Origin: Thermofilales archaeon
GTDB lineage: Archaea > Thermoproteota > Thermoprotei > Thermofilales > Thermofilaceae
Assembly: GCA_028275925.1 (NCBI GenBank)
Contig: JAPWTS010000001.1
Location: 1 to 64,000 of the forward strand
Direction: 5' to 3'
DNA length: 64,000 bases
Every line of letters begins with the position of its first letter. The stretch's first letter is position 1. The notes below the pieces were generated by a model, which did not search any database, had not been told where the DNA came from, and saw only the letters and a list, made by a program, of their open reading frames with translations. The position numbers and the translations under genes are program-made. This document shows, piece by piece, positions 1-8,848 of this stretch.

Positions 1-759
1 GGTTTAGACCCCGAAGAGGTTCTCGCGATACTGAAGAAGCTGCACTCGTTCGGGCTGGTCCAGCGGTGGAGGGGCAGCTACACGGGCTACATACTCACCG
101 CGCGGGGATACGACTGCCTGGCTTTAAACGCGCTAGTGAAAAGAGGGGTTCTGGAGAGCGTTTCGGCATCACCCGTAGGTCGGGGCAAGGAATCGGACGT
201 CTACAAGGGGGTCACTCCAGCCGGTAGGCTGGTCGCGGTAAAGTTCCACCGGGTGGGTCGCACGTCGTTCAGGCAGACTAGGCGGTTGAGAGCTTACGTG
301 GGCGATAGGCGCCACATATCGTGGCTTTACCAGTCGAGGCTTGCGGCCAAGAGCGAGTACGAGGCGCTGAAAATCCTCTTTTCCGCTGGAGTATCCGTTC
401 CAGAGCCGGTGGACTGGAACCGCCACGTTGTCGTGTGCGAGTACATAGATGGTGTAGAGCTCAGCGAAATCCCACCTCTCAGCGACGCGATCTCGTTTAG
501 GGAGCAGCTATTGGAGGAAGTGGGGAAAGCCTACCGTGCCGGTGTAGTGCACGGGGATTTGAGCGAGTACAACGTGCTCGTCGCGGGGGATAAGCCAGTG
601 CTCTTCGACTGGCCGCAATGGGTCTCGAGCGCGCACCCCTCGGCGCTCTACTACCTGAAGAGGGACGTCGAAACGATACTGAAGTTCTTCAAGAGGAAGT
701 ACGGCCTAGATTATGATCTTCAGGCCACGCTAGAGCGCCTGCTGGGCGCAGCCACGTGA
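1..759 (+). CDS. rio2: Rio2 atypical serine/threonine kinase, 5' end cut by window edge
   Basis: Rio2 is an ATPase/kinase that acts in the cytoplasm in late maturation of the small ribosomal subunit. The frame is open from base 1. The first ~45 residues seen are the end of the Rio2 N-terminal winged-helix domain. The kinase fold follows, with a P-loop-like GRGKESDVYKG (~60-70 of the visible protein), the Lys in AVKFHRVG, the catalytic loop HGDLSEYNVLV (~183) and the metal-binding Asp of LFDWPQWV (~202). The GTG at 136 is an internal codon, not the start, because the winged-helix sequence continues in frame upstream of it. The N-terminus lies outside the window. The winged helix separates it from Rio1. 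Confidence 0.93.
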   Translation, partial: GLDPEEVLAILKKLHSFGLVQRWRGSYTGYILTARGYDCLALNALVKRGVLESVSASPVGRGKESDVYKGVTPAGRLVAVKFHRVGRTSFRQTRRLRAYVGDRRHISWLYQSRLAAKSEYEALKILFSAGVSVPEPVDWNRHVVVCEYIDGVELSEIPPLSDAISFREQLLEEVGKAYRAGVVHGDLSEYNVLVAGDKPVLFDWPQWVSSAHPSALYYLKRDVETILKFFKRKYGLDYDLQATLERLLGAAT

Positions 760-774
760 ACCACAACCAAAGCC

Positions 775-830
775 CTTAAAAACTTGATAGCGCGTCTCCC
801 CTGGAAAGACCCCGAGGGGAAGGAGGGGGG
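775..830 (+). promoter_or_regulatory. TATA box and strong Shine-Dalgarno for the DUF460 gene
   Basis: A TATA-like CTTAAAAAC lies at 775-783 and would place the transcript start near 805. A purine run GGAGGGGGG at 822-830 then sits 5 bases before an in-frame CTG at 836. No ATG, GTG or TTG occurs in the frame between the upstream stop (TAG at 788) and 917. The signals therefore point to a CTG start. Confidence 0.55.
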
Positions 831-835
831 TCGCG

Positions 836-2851
836 CTGTTTAGGAAAATCATAGGCGTCGACCTACTGCCGGGGGAGGCCCCTACTTCCACGAAAGCGCC
901 GCGCTTCGCTTACGTCGTGATGGTAGATGGGGCTGTGAAAGAGAGGGGTACGGCCACTTTGGCGGAACTGCTGGCGCTAGCGCAGAGGATGCGCGCGGAC
1001 GCGATCGCGATTGACAACGTGTACGAGCTCGCGCCCTCGCTCGAGGAGCTGCAAAGCCTATTGAACTCCTCCGTGCACACGCCGAGGCTGGTTCAAGTAA
1101 CGGCGATCGGCGACAAAGTGTACCAGCTGTCCTCTTTAGCCGCCTCGCTCGGCTTGGGGGGCGGGAAGCTGAGTCCCGAGCAGGCGGCGGAGGTATGCGC
1201 GCGGCTCTGCTTCATGGGGGTCGGCTCGGAGCTTGTGCTGTTCGAGAGGGGTGAGACGCGCGTTGTAGTCTCTAGGGGGCGCCAGCCGGTCCAGGGGGGA
1301 ATGAGCGCGGAACGGTACAGGAGGAACATAGAGGGTAGGATCCTGCTGAAAACGAAAGAAATTAAAAATATTTTAGATTCTAAAGGCATCGATTACGATA
1401 TGTTTATATCTAAAAGTGCTTACGGTATTGAGCGCAGTGTTTTCATCGTTTACGCGCCTCGCGAGGAGCTTTTCGGGCTCGTGAAACCCGTGCGCGACCA
1501 CGATATCCAAGTGCGCGTTGAGCTGGTCGAAAAGCGCGAGCCCTTCTTCGCGCCTCTCGCATCGCAGCCGAGAAGAGCGCGCAGCGAGCCCGAGTACTTG
1601 ATAGTGGGCATCGACCCGGGCGTAACCACAGGCGTGGCCGCGCTCACGCTCAACGGAGAGCTGAAAGCGCTTTTCTCCGCTAAGGAGCTGGGGCGCGGCC
1701 AAGTCGCTAGAATCCTCCTAGAGATGGGCACGCCGGTAATCGTAGCCACTGACGCGTCCCCGCCGCCCGAGTACGTTAAGAAGCTGGCCGCGATGCTCGA
1801 CGCCGCGCTCGTCGCCCCTCAGAAGCCGCTGACTGTAGAGGAGAAGAGGCGCCTAGTGAGCGAGTACGTGAGCTCCTCGGTTCAGCAGCTCAAGGTGAGG
1901 GACGCGCATCAGAGGGACGCTTTAGCGGCCGCCCTCAACGCCTACTCGCAGCTGCAGCCGAAACTCGCGGAGGCGCGCGAGAGGGTGCGCCGCCTGGGGC
2001 TCAGCATTCCGCTTGAAGAAGTAGAGGCTCTCGTAGCTAAGGGCTTCGCGATATGGGACGCTATAAGGCAGGTGTCCCGCGCATGCCTTGTACCAGAGCG
2101 CGAGCAGCGCATCCCCAGACCGACAGATAGAGCGAGTTCGGCTTTCGTAGAAAGCTTGATAGACAAGCTCAACGATGCTTACACACGGATACAAAAACTA
2201 GAGTTTGAAAGGGAAAAATTGTTAGAGAAAATCAAAATTTTGGAAGATCAATATGAGAAGCTTTTAAATGTGCAAGCATACGAAGTCAGGAAAGAGAAGG
2301 AAATAGAATCATTAAAAATTAAAATTGATATGATTTTAAAGGAAAATAATATGCTGAAAGAATATATTAAAAGAAAAGAGGATGAGCTTTCGGTGATGGA
2401 GGACGTAATGCTTAAAGTGGCGGCGGGGGAGGCGATTCTAGCACTTAGGTTCAGCACGCTCGATCGCGCGCTAAGCGCACCTCATGCTAGCGGCGTTGCC
2501 GTCGTTGGAACGCTTCGTCCAGAAGATTTAAAAAACTTTCTAGAAATAAGAAGTAAAAATAAAGTTAACTTGAAAGCGATAATATGCGAACAGGATTTCC
2601 CAGATAGCTTCGCCATAGAATTGGCTTCCTTTGACATAGCATTATTATCGTTAAGCGAAGTTAAACCTTTAGCGCGCGTGAAAGATGTGTACGTCTTTAA
2701 GCGAGAAGATATCGAGTGGGCAATATCTGAGAAGCTCAAGAGGCTGGAAGAAGCGGCAAAGGATCGAGTGAAAATAATCGTGAAGAACATACTGGAGGAT
2801 TATAGAAGCGACCGAAGGCGGTTAGCTAAATCTTACGATCGAACTGTATAA
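836..2851 (+). CDS. DUF460 protein with two RNase H/RuvC-like folds and a coiled coil; probable CTG start
   Basis: This belongs to the archaeal DUF460 family, predicted RNase H-fold nucleases with no settled function. From CTG 836 the protein is 671 aa. An N-terminal RNase H-like segment carries a GVDLLPGE strand (residues 7-14). A second one carries GIDPGVTTGVA (~258-268), the classic YqgF/RuvC first strand with its catalytic-type Asp. A Lys/Glu/Ile-rich coiled coil runs from ~435 to 528, followed by a C-terminal domain. The conventional starts at 917 (GTG) or 920 (ATG) would delete the first Asp strand, so they are probably wrong. The coiled-coil stretch (about 2150-2440) is far more AT-rich than the rest. 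It stands alone after rio2, with its own promoter. Confidence 0.8.
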   Translation: MFRKIIGVDLLPGEAPTSTKAPRFAYVVMVDGAVKERGTATLAELLALAQRMRADAIAIDNVYELAPSLEELQSLLNSSVHTPRLVQVTAIGDKVYQLSSLAASLGLGGGKLSPEQAAEVCARLCFMGVGSELVLFERGETRVVVSRGRQPVQGGMSAERYRRNIEGRILLKTKEIKNILDSKGIDYDMFISKSAYGIERSVFIVYAPREELFGLVKPVRDHDIQVRVELVEKREPFFAPLASQPRRARSEPEYLIVGIDPGVTTGVAALTLNGELKALFSAKELGRGQVARILLEMGTPVIVATDASPPPEYVKKLAAMLDAALVAPQKPLTVEEKRRLVSEYVSSSVQQLKVRDAHQRDALAAALNAYSQLQPKLAEARERVRRLGLSIPLEEVEALVAKGFAIWDAIRQVSRACLVPEREQRIPRPTDRASSAFVESLIDKLNDAYTRIQKLEFEREKLLEKIKILEDQYEKLLNVQAYEVRKEKEIESLKIKIDMILKENNMLKEYIKRKEDELSVMEDVMLKVAAGEAILALRFSTLDRALSAPHASGVAVVGTLRPEDLKNFLEIRSKNKVNLKAIICEQDFPDSFAIELASFDIALLSLSEVKPLARVKDVYVFKREDIEWAISEKLKRLEEAAKDRVKIIVKNILEDYRSDRRRLAKSYDRTV

Positions 2852-2877
2852 ACCTGGCCAAGCGCTACGCGCCGCTC

Positions 2878-4101
2878 CTAGAAGATTTGCACCTTTCCTT
2901 CCACGAACTCTGAGAGCAACCTGTTGATGCCATCGAGCTGTTCGCGAACGATGCCTTCGATTTCGCCCTTGGCTCTGGCAAAGCTGCTTTCATCGGCTAC
3001 CACGCCTACGTAAGCCACAAGCGGGTCGTTGATCGGCCTGCCTATCTGGCTTAGCAGCTTGACGTACGCTTCCTCAACCCCCGTTTCCTCGACGATCTTA
3101 GCTGCCGCGCGGTGAGCGACGACGTTGTAGAGCTTGCCCACGTGGTTGACGGGGTTCTTGCCGGCCGCCGCTTCCATTGACATCGGGCGCATAGGGGTTA
3201 TCAGGCCGTTCACCCTGTTCCCGCGCCCCGTGGCTCCGTCGTCCCCGTGCTCGGCCGAGGTCCCCGTGACCACGAGGTAGTAACCGCTCTCGTCGAGCGC
3301 GCTCGGATCGTCGCCCGTGTTCACGTGGACGATCACCTCTTTGTCCGTGATCTTGGCCGCCAAGTCCTCTATCCTCCGCTTCACCTCCTCCTTCACGCTC
3401 AGGTACTCCTCCCTGCCGGCTATGAACTTGGAGACGAACGCTACAGCGACCGTGAGCTCGATTTTGGAGCCCGTCCTCACCGCCATGACTTTGACGTCCT
3501 CCCCCACCATCGGCAGCTCGCTTTTGACCTTCGGCGAGTTCAAGTAGCGCTCCACCTCGAGCACGAGGCGCTCCGTGTCGCTCAGCGGCGCGAAACCCAC
3601 CCCCAGCGACGTGTCGTTAGCGCCCGGGTACTCCTTCCTCCTCTTGAAGATCGCCACGAGGTCGGCGGACCCCTTACCTATCTTGTAGTCGACGATCACG
3701 TGCTTTTCAGGGTTCAAGAACCTGAAGTTGCTCCTTATCCACTCCTTCGACGCTTCCAGCACGATGGGACCTACCGGCACCGTCTCGGTGGCTCCGCCCT
3801 CCGTTCTAACTTCCGTCGTCGCTCTGCCGGCTACCAGGATGTATATCGGCGCTAGAACCTCCCCCCCGCCGAACTTGGGCCTCGACTGCCCACCTACCAC
3901 CAGCACTTTGTCGACGTTGTGGTGGAGCACCTCCCCGTACCTCTTCAGGTACTCCCTGCACAGGGCCCTGCTCACGGCTTCGGCTACCGCGTCGGCGATG
4001 TAGTCAGGGTGCCCGAGACCTTTCCTTTCCACAAACTCTACGTTCCTCCTCGCTATCGGTGGGGTTTCAAACCGTTCCACTACTATGCCGCCTCCCGCCA
4101 T
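2878..4101 (-). CDS. mat: Archaeal S-adenosylmethionine synthetase (MAT)
   Basis: It makes S-adenosylmethionine from methionine and ATP in the cytoplasm, supplying the methyltransferases of this window (TrmY, Pcm, Trm56). The 407 aa length and the N-terminal pattern [20 protein letters not shown] followed by GLGHPD match the archaeal MAT family, which diverges strongly from bacterial MetK. The glycine-rich [20 protein letters not shown] segment near residue 290 is also typical. A TATA-like CTTATAGAGG (about 4122-4131) lies ~25 bp before the ATG, so the transcript is nearly leaderless. It is a single gene, convergent with the DUF460 gene. Confidence 0.95.
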   Translation of the reverse strand: MAGGGIVVERFETPPIARRNVEFVERKGLGHPDYIADAVAEAVSRALCREYLKRYGEVLHHNVDKVLVVGGQSRPKFGGGEVLAPIYILVAGRATTEVRTEGGATETVPVGPIVLEASKEWIRSNFRFLNPEKHVIVDYKIGKGSADLVAIFKRRKEYPGANDTSLGVGFAPLSDTERLVLEVERYLNSPKVKSELPMVGEDVKVMAVRTGSKIELTVAVAFVSKFIAGREEYLSVKEEVKRRIEDLAAKITDKEVIVHVNTGDDPSALDESGYYLVVTGTSAEHGDDGATGRGNRVNGLITPMRPMSMEAAAGKNPVNHVGKLYNVVAHRAAAKIVEETGVEEAYVKLLSQIGRPINDPLVAYVGVVADESSFARAKGEIEGIVREQLDGINRLLSEFVEGKVQIF

Positions 4102-4176
4102 CGCGGGGGTCCGCGCGGATCCCTCTATAAGGCTACCTCCATTATTTCATCTATGCATCGATAATATTTGGGTTCG

Positions 4177-4428
4177 CTACACCAGCAACTTGCTTCCCTG
4201 CACAGCGATGTAAACGATATTACTGCCACGAATAAATATTCGCCCGTAGTTCACGAGGGGGTTTCCGTCCTCGCTCACTTGCACCGCCTTGCCGAGTATC
4301 AGGTTCATGGCGACATCTATCTCCTCCACGACGCCTCGGTACTCCGTTCCATCCTTCAGCTTAACTGAGACCTCCATCCCCAGTTCCTTAAGCTTCGACA
4401 GTACTTCAAGGGGTGCTCTCACGCTCAT
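4177..4428 (-). CDS. Sm-like archaeal protein (SmAP/LSm)
   Basis: This small RNA-binding protein of the Sm fold assembles into rings that bind U-rich RNA. The 83 aa include the Sm1 motif region (SVKLKDGTEYRGVVEEID with downstream MNLILGKA) and an Sm2-like end (IFIRGSNIVYIAV). The ATG at 4428 is preferred. A GTG three codons upstream (4437) is an alternative, and a TATA-like GTTTTTAGC (about 4469-4477) is compatible with both. It lies downstream of a divergent small zinc-finger gene and just upstream of mat on the same strand, each with its own promoter. Confidence 0.9.
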   Translation of the reverse strand: MSVRAPLEVLSKLKELGMEVSVKLKDGTEYRGVVEEIDVAMNLILGKAVQVSEDGNPLVNYGRIFIRGSNIVYIAVQGSKLLV

Positions 4429-4544
4429 ACACAGCACCGGTGCGTGGGAGGCTTCACATCGCGCGCTAAAAACTTAGCGTAAGCGGGTGCTCTAGCACGC
4501 CACTTAAGCGAGCGTTTATCTCCCCCTGAGATGCCGCGTTGTCC

Positions 4545-4706
4545 GTGGGCGAAGGGCCTCGGTGCAGCGTTTGCGGGGCCAGAAAACCTCTAGCAAAAAT
4601 AGGTGGCAAGTACTACTGCTACGAGTGCGGGAGTAAGCTCGTGAGGGAGCACATACTGTCGCTGCTTAAAGAGCTGGAGAAGAAGGGGCTGGTGCGGCAA
4701 GCGTAG
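4545..4706 (+). CDS. Small zinc-finger protein (53 aa)
   Basis: This short frame holds two CxxC pairs, CSVCGARKP and YYCYECGSK, about 20 residues apart (a zinc ribbon), followed by a charged helix. A TATA-like GTTTATC near 4513-4519 puts the transcript start at about 4540, so translation would be leaderless from GTG 4545; an in-frame TTG at 4539 is the alternative. An in-frame stop at 4527 rules out a longer protein. It converges with the eL13 gene 8 bp away. The family is not recognised; small zinc-ribbon proteins like this are common in archaea and are easily missed. Nucleic-acid binding is an inference from the fold only. Confidence 0.6.
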   Translation: MGEGPRCSVCGARKPLAKIGGKYYCYECGSKLVREHILSLLKELEKKGLVRQA

Positions 4707-4714
4707 CGACCCCT

Positions 4715-5182
4715 CTAATCCCCGCCCTTGTGGCGCATAGCTTCGTGTCGCTTGCGGAGCTCGCGCTCCCTCTGCTTCCTAGCCCACTTGTAGTTGTGGG
4801 TGTACCGGTACTTGACGCTGAGTAAGCCCCTCATTCTCCTTCCGGCCATCGTCTTCCCCTTAAACACGCGGCCCCTGTCCGGTTTTACCGCGATTACCTT
4901 AGGAAGCTTCGGCGCTGGGAGCGGCACCTCCCCGCGCACTAGAGCGCTAAGCCACTCCCTTAACCTCTCAATGTTGTGCTGGTGAACGCTCTTCCGGCGC
5001 TCGTCAACGTATACGCCGAGCAACCTAGCCTCCTCCACCGTGAGCCCCACAGCCTCCACTTCTCCTACCGAATACCCTCTTCCCACCTTCGTCGGCCTAG
5101 GGGCTACGCCTCCGAACCGTCTCAGCAGCGGGACTTTGACTATCGGCGGGGGAGGGCCCTGTTCGGCCGCCATGGCGCTCAC
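4715..5182 (-). CDS. rpl13e: Large ribosomal subunit protein eL13
   Basis: eL13 is a large-subunit ribosomal protein found in eukaryotes and part of the archaea, chiefly the TACK lineages. The family signature is clear: GRGYSVGEVEAVGLTVEEAR, then LGVYVDERRKSVHQHN (residues ~38-72). At 155 aa it is longer than the usual ~80-aa crenarchaeal form, with a basic Arg/Lys-rich C-terminal extension (~100-155). The GTG start at 5182 overlaps the stop of the upstream membrane-protein gene as GTGA, which indicates translational coupling. An ATG at 5173 is the alternative. Confidence 0.88.
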   Translation of the reverse strand: MSAMAAEQGPPPPIVKVPLLRRFGGVAPRPTKVGRGYSVGEVEAVGLTVEEARLLGVYVDERRKSVHQHNIERLREWLSALVRGEVPLPAPKLPKVIAVKPDRGRVFKGKTMAGRRMRGLLSVKYRYTHNYKWARKQRERELRKRHEAMRHKGGD

Positions 5183-5574
5183 TTCGCGGAGCCCTCCTTT
5201 TTAACCCTTTCCCGCGCGCTGAGCGCCTGAGCAACGCTCTCCCGAGCCTTCAGCGCGAGTAAACCCCCGGCTACGAGCGCGGTGAAAACGCCGAGCGCGC
5301 CAGCCGCCAGCAGCAGTCGGTGGGCTGAGCTGACGGAGTACTCGGTTAGCGCGCTACGGCCCGCGAGAAGCAGCGCTAGCGACAGCAGGCAGAGGGCTTC
5401 GTAGATCACGAGGGGGGCGAGGAGCAAGTAGACCAGGCTATCGGCGCGGGAAAGGGCGAAGATCGCGAGAGGGGGCAGCAGCGCGTTGACCACGTAGAGG
5501 GGTATCGCCTTCCTGACGAGCTCCTCCGCACGCTTCAGAGCCTGGGAGGCGCGCAGCACGCCGATGCGGCGCAC
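5179..5574 (-). CDS. Unknown small membrane protein, coupled to eL13
   Basis: No family is recognised. The 131 aa contain about four hydrophobic segments (residues ~25-45, 47-70, 84-110 with a break) and basic ends, so an integral membrane protein is expected. The gene overlaps the eL13 start by 4 bases and probably shares its mRNA. A TATA-like ACATTTATC (about 5583-5592) would favour the in-frame GTG at 5559 over the GTG at 5574, because the transcript start falls near 5562. Confidence 0.6.
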   Translation of the reverse strand: MRRIGVLRASQALKRAEELVRKAIPLYVVNALLPPLAIFALSRADSLVYLLLAPLVIYEALCLLSLALLLAGRSALTEYSVSSAHRLLLAAGALGVFTALVAGGLLALKARESVAQALSARERVKKEGSAK

Positions 5575-5639
5575 CGGGCGTGATAAATGTTTTCCATCCG
5601 CCGCGCGCTACCACTGGAGCGTGCGCGCGCACCCACATC

Positions 5640-5913
5640 TCGCCTCTCCCTAGTTGACTAGGGAGAGGCCCCCCTTCATAGCTGCCGCGGCGTCGCCGAC
5701 CGCGGCGCTCCAGAGCGTCACGGGGTCGTCCGCCGCCCCGCTCGGGGGGATCCGAGAGGGCGGCTTCACCCTCCCCTCTTCAGCCCCGCGCGCTGGGCCC
5801 CCTGAGGTACTCGCCGCTCGAGGCGGCTTTCCCCCAGGGGAACGGGCTTCGGAGCGCGCTCTGGCACTCTCATTGCGCTCGCTCCCGCCGCGCTCTCCAC
5901 ACGCGGCACGCTC
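5640..5913 (-). ncRNA. Candidate structured non-coding RNA of the R family (copy R1)
   Basis: The predicted transcript begins ~25 bp after the TATA-like box at 5931-5940, near 5913. It opens with a hairpin, arms GCCGCG and CGCGGC around a loop ending GGAGAG, and continues with GCGCAATGAGAG. Copy R4 begins in the same way (GCCGCG, CAGAGAG, CGCGG, then CACAATGAGG). A near-perfect 13-bp hairpin at 5642-5669 closes the unit. Conserved distance from promoter to hairpin in two diverged copies supports transcription. No match to RNase P or SRP RNA motifs was seen. Function unknown. Confidence 0.45.
5642..5669. terminator. Perfect 13-bp inverted repeat
   Basis: Arms GCCTCTCCCTAGT (5642-5654) and ACTAGGGAGAGGC (5657-5669) are separated by TG. 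It marks the distal end of element R1 and may be the 3' end or a processing site of the R1 RNA; the termination role is an inference. Confidence 0.5.
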
Positions 5914-6052
5914 GAAAGGCGAGCGGGAGGCTTTATAAATTCGACGTTAAGAAGCCCGGAAGTAATCTTTTCTAAACAGAAAGTTAAAGAAAAGAATGGA
6001 GAATACTCTAGCGGCTATAGAGAAGCACGCACGACCGCGCGCGCTGGCTCCG

Positions 6053-7600
6053 CTACTGGAGCGCAAGGAGCGCGCGTATCGGCCAGTAGGCGCCCAAAGC
6101 CCCCCGCGCGACCGCTTTCAACCTCTCACCTTGGTCCGGTTTGCGGATGAATACCACCCTTGCGGCTACCGCGACTCCCGCCGCGGCTGCGAGCGCGAGC
6201 CCTCCGGCTCCGTAACCCTCCCCCGCTGTTCCCCACAAGCTTCTGCCGAAGCTGTACACGAAAAAGAGCCCACTCGGATCCACGAGGAAGCGCGCGTAGC
6301 TCGCAGGCGAGGAAGGGGGGAGCACGTAGTACACGAGCACGCAGAGGAGCGCCACCACCGCAGCGGTTGAAGCGACGAAGGCGGCATCCACATTGGGCCG
6401 AACCCCCCAGGGGAACCGCCAAGCGTAATAGTCGGGTAGAGCCGCTGCCTCCGGCCTCGCAGAGTTCCTAGCCAGAGTGAGCGCCGCCGGGAGTACCAAC
6501 GCAACGACCGAGACGACCATCGCGCGACCGTCATCGGACAAGCTGGACCCCCATACCGCCATCAAAGCTAGGATGGAGGATAGAACCGGGTTCACGACGA
6601 TCGCGGCTAAGCGGGGGTTCAGGCCAAACCACTCTACCGTATAAAACCACGCCAGCCACACTGCGCTCGGCACGAGAGGGTTGGGAGAGAGGAGAGGGGT
6701 TAAGAGACCCCCTTCCGACCGCACCACCGCGAGGAGCGAGAGGAACGAGGTCACGACCGCGACCAACGTCACGTACACAGCCCACTGCGGTCCCGCAAGC
6801 GCCGCAAAGCTCATGAGCAAAAGGAGAATGCCACTCATTACCGCCGCTAGGCTTACGAAGACGCCCCGATACGCTTCGGCCCCACCCGCCGCGTGGAGCA
6901 AGAACGCTGCCACCGCAGTAGCCGTCAGCACGCCGATCTGCACGCCAACCTCGAGGCTGACCACCACCTCTCCGAGAGAGCGCGAGAGCAGTAGCAGGGG
7001 GAGGTGGGCGATTATCGTAGAAGCCGTCGCTAGCGCACTGTGCGCCGTGAGGAGCGCCGCGAAAAGAGAGTAACCTAAACCGAGCCGCGCGTCCGCGAAC
7101 GCCGCCAGAGCCCCGAGGGGGGCTCCCACCGCTAGGTCGAGCAACCCCACTTCTAACGCGGGTGCGACAGACGGGCGCACAGCCTCCAACCCCTTCCACA
7201 GCGGGGATGCTAAGCGCGCGAAGCCGTCCATCAACAGCGCTTGGCCCACAGTTAAAGCCAGGGACGCGAGCAGCAAAGGCGCGAGCGGCGCTTGAGCGCT
7301 GAGCCCTTGCGGCAAGGTTTCAGGGAGCATGTGGAGGAGGCTGGCGGCGGGATCCCCTGTGGCTAAGAGGTACAGCGCTGTAACCGCGCTGCGCAGGCTG
7401 GCGGCGGTGACCGCTGATACGGTGCTGAGGGCTAGCGCCGAAGCCCAGTACTTGCTGCGCGGTTTGAGAAGGGCGCTGCCGACGCTCAGCACCGAGATGA
7501 TGAGCGGTTGGAGCAGCGAGCCTAAGAGCGGGCGACCCGCAAAGAGCCCGATGCCGCTACCGAGCAGCGCTCCAGCCAGCAGGGCTAGCAGGTCCCTCAT
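6053..7600 (-). CDS. Unknown polytopic membrane protein (515 aa)
   Basis: No family is recognised. The protein is very rich in Ala, Leu and Val, with roughly 12-14 hydrophobic segments spread over its whole length and a short basic tail (IRKPDQGERLKA). It looks like an integral membrane protein, perhaps a transporter, but no transport signature was found. A TATA-like GTAAATAAATTGG (about 7630-7642) sits ~30 bp before the ATG. Its 3' end abuts element R1. It stands alone between R1 and the HIT gene. Confidence 0.7.
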   Translation of the reverse strand: MRDLLALLAGALLGSGIGLFAGRPLLGSLLQPLIISVLSVGSALLKPRSKYWASALALSTVSAVTAASLRSAVTALYLLATGDPAASLLHMLPETLPQGLSAQAPLAPLLLASLALTVGQALLMDGFARLASPLWKGLEAVRPSVAPALEVGLLDLAVGAPLGALAAFADARLGLGYSLFAALLTAHSALATASTIIAHLPLLLLSRSLGEVVVSLEVGVQIGVLTATAVAAFLLHAAGGAEAYRGVFVSLAAVMSGILLLLMSFAALAGPQWAVYVTLVAVVTSFLSLLAVVRSEGGLLTPLLSPNPLVPSAVWLAWFYTVEWFGLNPRLAAIVVNPVLSSILALMAVWGSSLSDDGRAMVVSVVALVLPAALTLARNSARPEAAALPDYYAWRFPWGVRPNVDAAFVASTAAVVALLCVLVYYVLPPSSPASYARFLVDPSGLFFVYSFGRSLWGTAGEGYGAGGLALAAAAGVAVAARVVFIRKPDQGERLKAVARGALGAYWPIRALLALQ

Positions 7601-7645
7601 CGGCTGACATCGCAGGCTCTCGCGGTGCCAATTTATTTACCGCGT

Positions 7646-8149
7646 TTACGGACCTTTCAGCACATGCACGTGCTCCATCAGCCTCCTGTACGTGTCCTTC
7701 AGCGCCTCCGGTATCACTTTCGTGTTGGAGATCACAGGCATGAAGTTCGTGTCCCCATTCCACCTAGGCACTATGTGCACGTGAAGGTGCGTCTCCAAAC
7801 CAGCGCCGGCAACCCTCCCCAAGTTCACGCCCACGTTGAACCCGTCGGGCGATAACGCGAGCTTCAGCAGCGCGAGGCTTTTCCGGAGCAGCTCCGCCAG
7901 GCTGAGCAGCTCCTCCCTCGTGAGCTGCGAGAAATCCGCGACGTGGCGCGAGGGGGCTAGCAGCAAGTGCCCTGTGTTGTACGGGAACTTGTTCATGAGG
8001 AGCACTGTAAACGAGTCCTTGTAGAGCACGAGGTGTTCCTCGAGGTTCTCCGCCCTAACGGCGTCGCATATGAAGCACTCGCTGGAGTCCTTGCGCACCT
8101 TAGCGTACTCGATGTACTTCATGCGCCAGGGCGCCCACAGTACGTCCAT
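7646..8149 (-). CDS. HIT-family nucleotide hydrolase/phosphorylase
   Basis: HIT proteins hydrolyse or phosphorolyse nucleotide conjugates such as Ap4A or AMP-X. At 167 aa, the sequence shows the N-terminal LWAPWRMKYIE signature of the archaeal/bacterial branch, the MNKFPYNTGHLLLAPSRH strand (~52-69) and the catalytic triad HLHVHIVPRW (~120-129). The N-terminal C-x2-C pair (ECFICDA) may bind zinc together with other residues. The gene has its own TATA-like box (AAATTATTATC, about 8180-8190). The substrate cannot be told from sequence. Confidence 0.92.
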   Translation of the reverse strand: MDVLWAPWRMKYIEYAKVRKDSSECFICDAVRAENLEEHLVLYKDSFTVLLMNKFPYNTGHLLLAPSRHVADFSQLTREELLSLAELLRKSLALLKLALSPDGFNVGVNLGRVAGAGLETHLHVHIVPRWNGDTNFMPVISNTKVIPEALKDTYRRLMEHVHVLKGP

Positions 8150-8241
8150 CTCGACCCGCCCGCCGGGGGGCTCCTCGATAATAATTTTGCTGCCGCCGAG
8201 CGCTAAGCCTTAAATAGGCGCGAGCGCCAAGCCCGCGCGCT

Positions 8242-8841
8242 ATGGCTCAGAGGTTGACGCGCGAAGCGAGAGGCAAGTGGGAAGCCAAGGTGTGGTTCAG
8301 AGTGCTGGCGCCGAGAGCCTTCGGCTTCGCCGAAGTGGGAGCGATACCCGCGAACGACGCTAAGAGCGTGCTGGGGAGAACCCTGGAGATCAGCTTCTAC
8401 GACATAACGAAGGACATCTCGCAGCTCCCTACGAAGCTCAAGTTCCAGGTGGTGAAGGTTGATGGGAGTACGGCTTACACGCAACTCAAGCTGATCGAGC
8501 TGACCAGGGATTACATCAGGAGCCTCGTGAGGAGGGGTACGTCGAAGGTTGACACGATCGTGGACGTAACGACGGCGGACAACGTGAAGCTGAGGATAAT
8601 GTGCATGGTGGTCACGCAGAGCAGAGTTAAGACGAGCCAGAAGAAGGCCATACGGAAGATAGCCGCCGAGTACATAATTAAAAAAGCTTCGTCCACTAAC
8701 TTTAACGACCTGATCCAAGAGATAGTATTGGGTAAAATGGCATCCGAAATAGAAAGCTTAGTGAAAAAGATATACCCTCCGAGGAAGGTAGAGATAAGGA
8801 AAGTGAAAGTATTGACCAGCCCCTTCGAAATTCCACTATAA
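8242..8841 (+). CDS. rps3ae: Small ribosomal subunit protein eS1 (S3Ae)
   Basis: This small-subunit protein lies near the mRNA exit. At 199 aa, it shows the family pattern WFRVLAPRAFGFAEVG near the N-terminus, SFYDITKDISQLPTKLKF (~47-65) and YIRSLVRRGTSKVD (~90-103). A TATA-like CTTAAATAGG at 8208-8217 puts the transcript start just before the ATG at 8242, so it is probably leaderless. It is divergent from the HIT gene and convergent with the next unknown gene. Confidence 0.96.
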   Translation: MAQRLTREARGKWEAKVWFRVLAPRAFGFAEVGAIPANDAKSVLGRTLEISFYDITKDISQLPTKLKFQVVKVDGSTAYTQLKLIELTRDYIRSLVRRGTSKVDTIVDVTTADNVKLRIMCMVVTQSRVKTSQKKAIRKIAAEYIIKKASSTNFNDLIQEIVLGKMASEIESLVKKIYPPRKVEIRKVKVLTSPFEIPL

Positions 8842-8848
8842 TCGATCT

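Larger units (their letters stand above)
5640..6040 (-). repeat. Dispersed element R1 (AT-rich promoter block plus GC-rich hairpin block)
   Basis: This is one of four related intergenic elements (others near 30.5, 46.2 and 62.4 kb). Read on the minus strand, an AT-rich block (about 6040-5931) ends in ATTTATAAAG (5931-5940). It aligns base by base with the equivalent blocks of R2, R3 and, inverted, R4, around a shared core like GAAAGTTAAAGAAAAGA on the plus strand. The GC-rich block 5913-5640 follows. It shares an inner segment with R2 and R3 (on the plus strand GGCGG-TTCACCC, then CCCGCGCGC-GGGCCC) and its start with R4. It fills the gap between two membrane-protein genes; no credible coding frame was found. 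Confidence 0.75.

Noticed and set aside
5640-6040. R elements as CRISPR arrays or CRISPR leaders
   Set aside because: No regularly spaced direct repeats follow the AT-rich blocks, and no cas genes are in the window.
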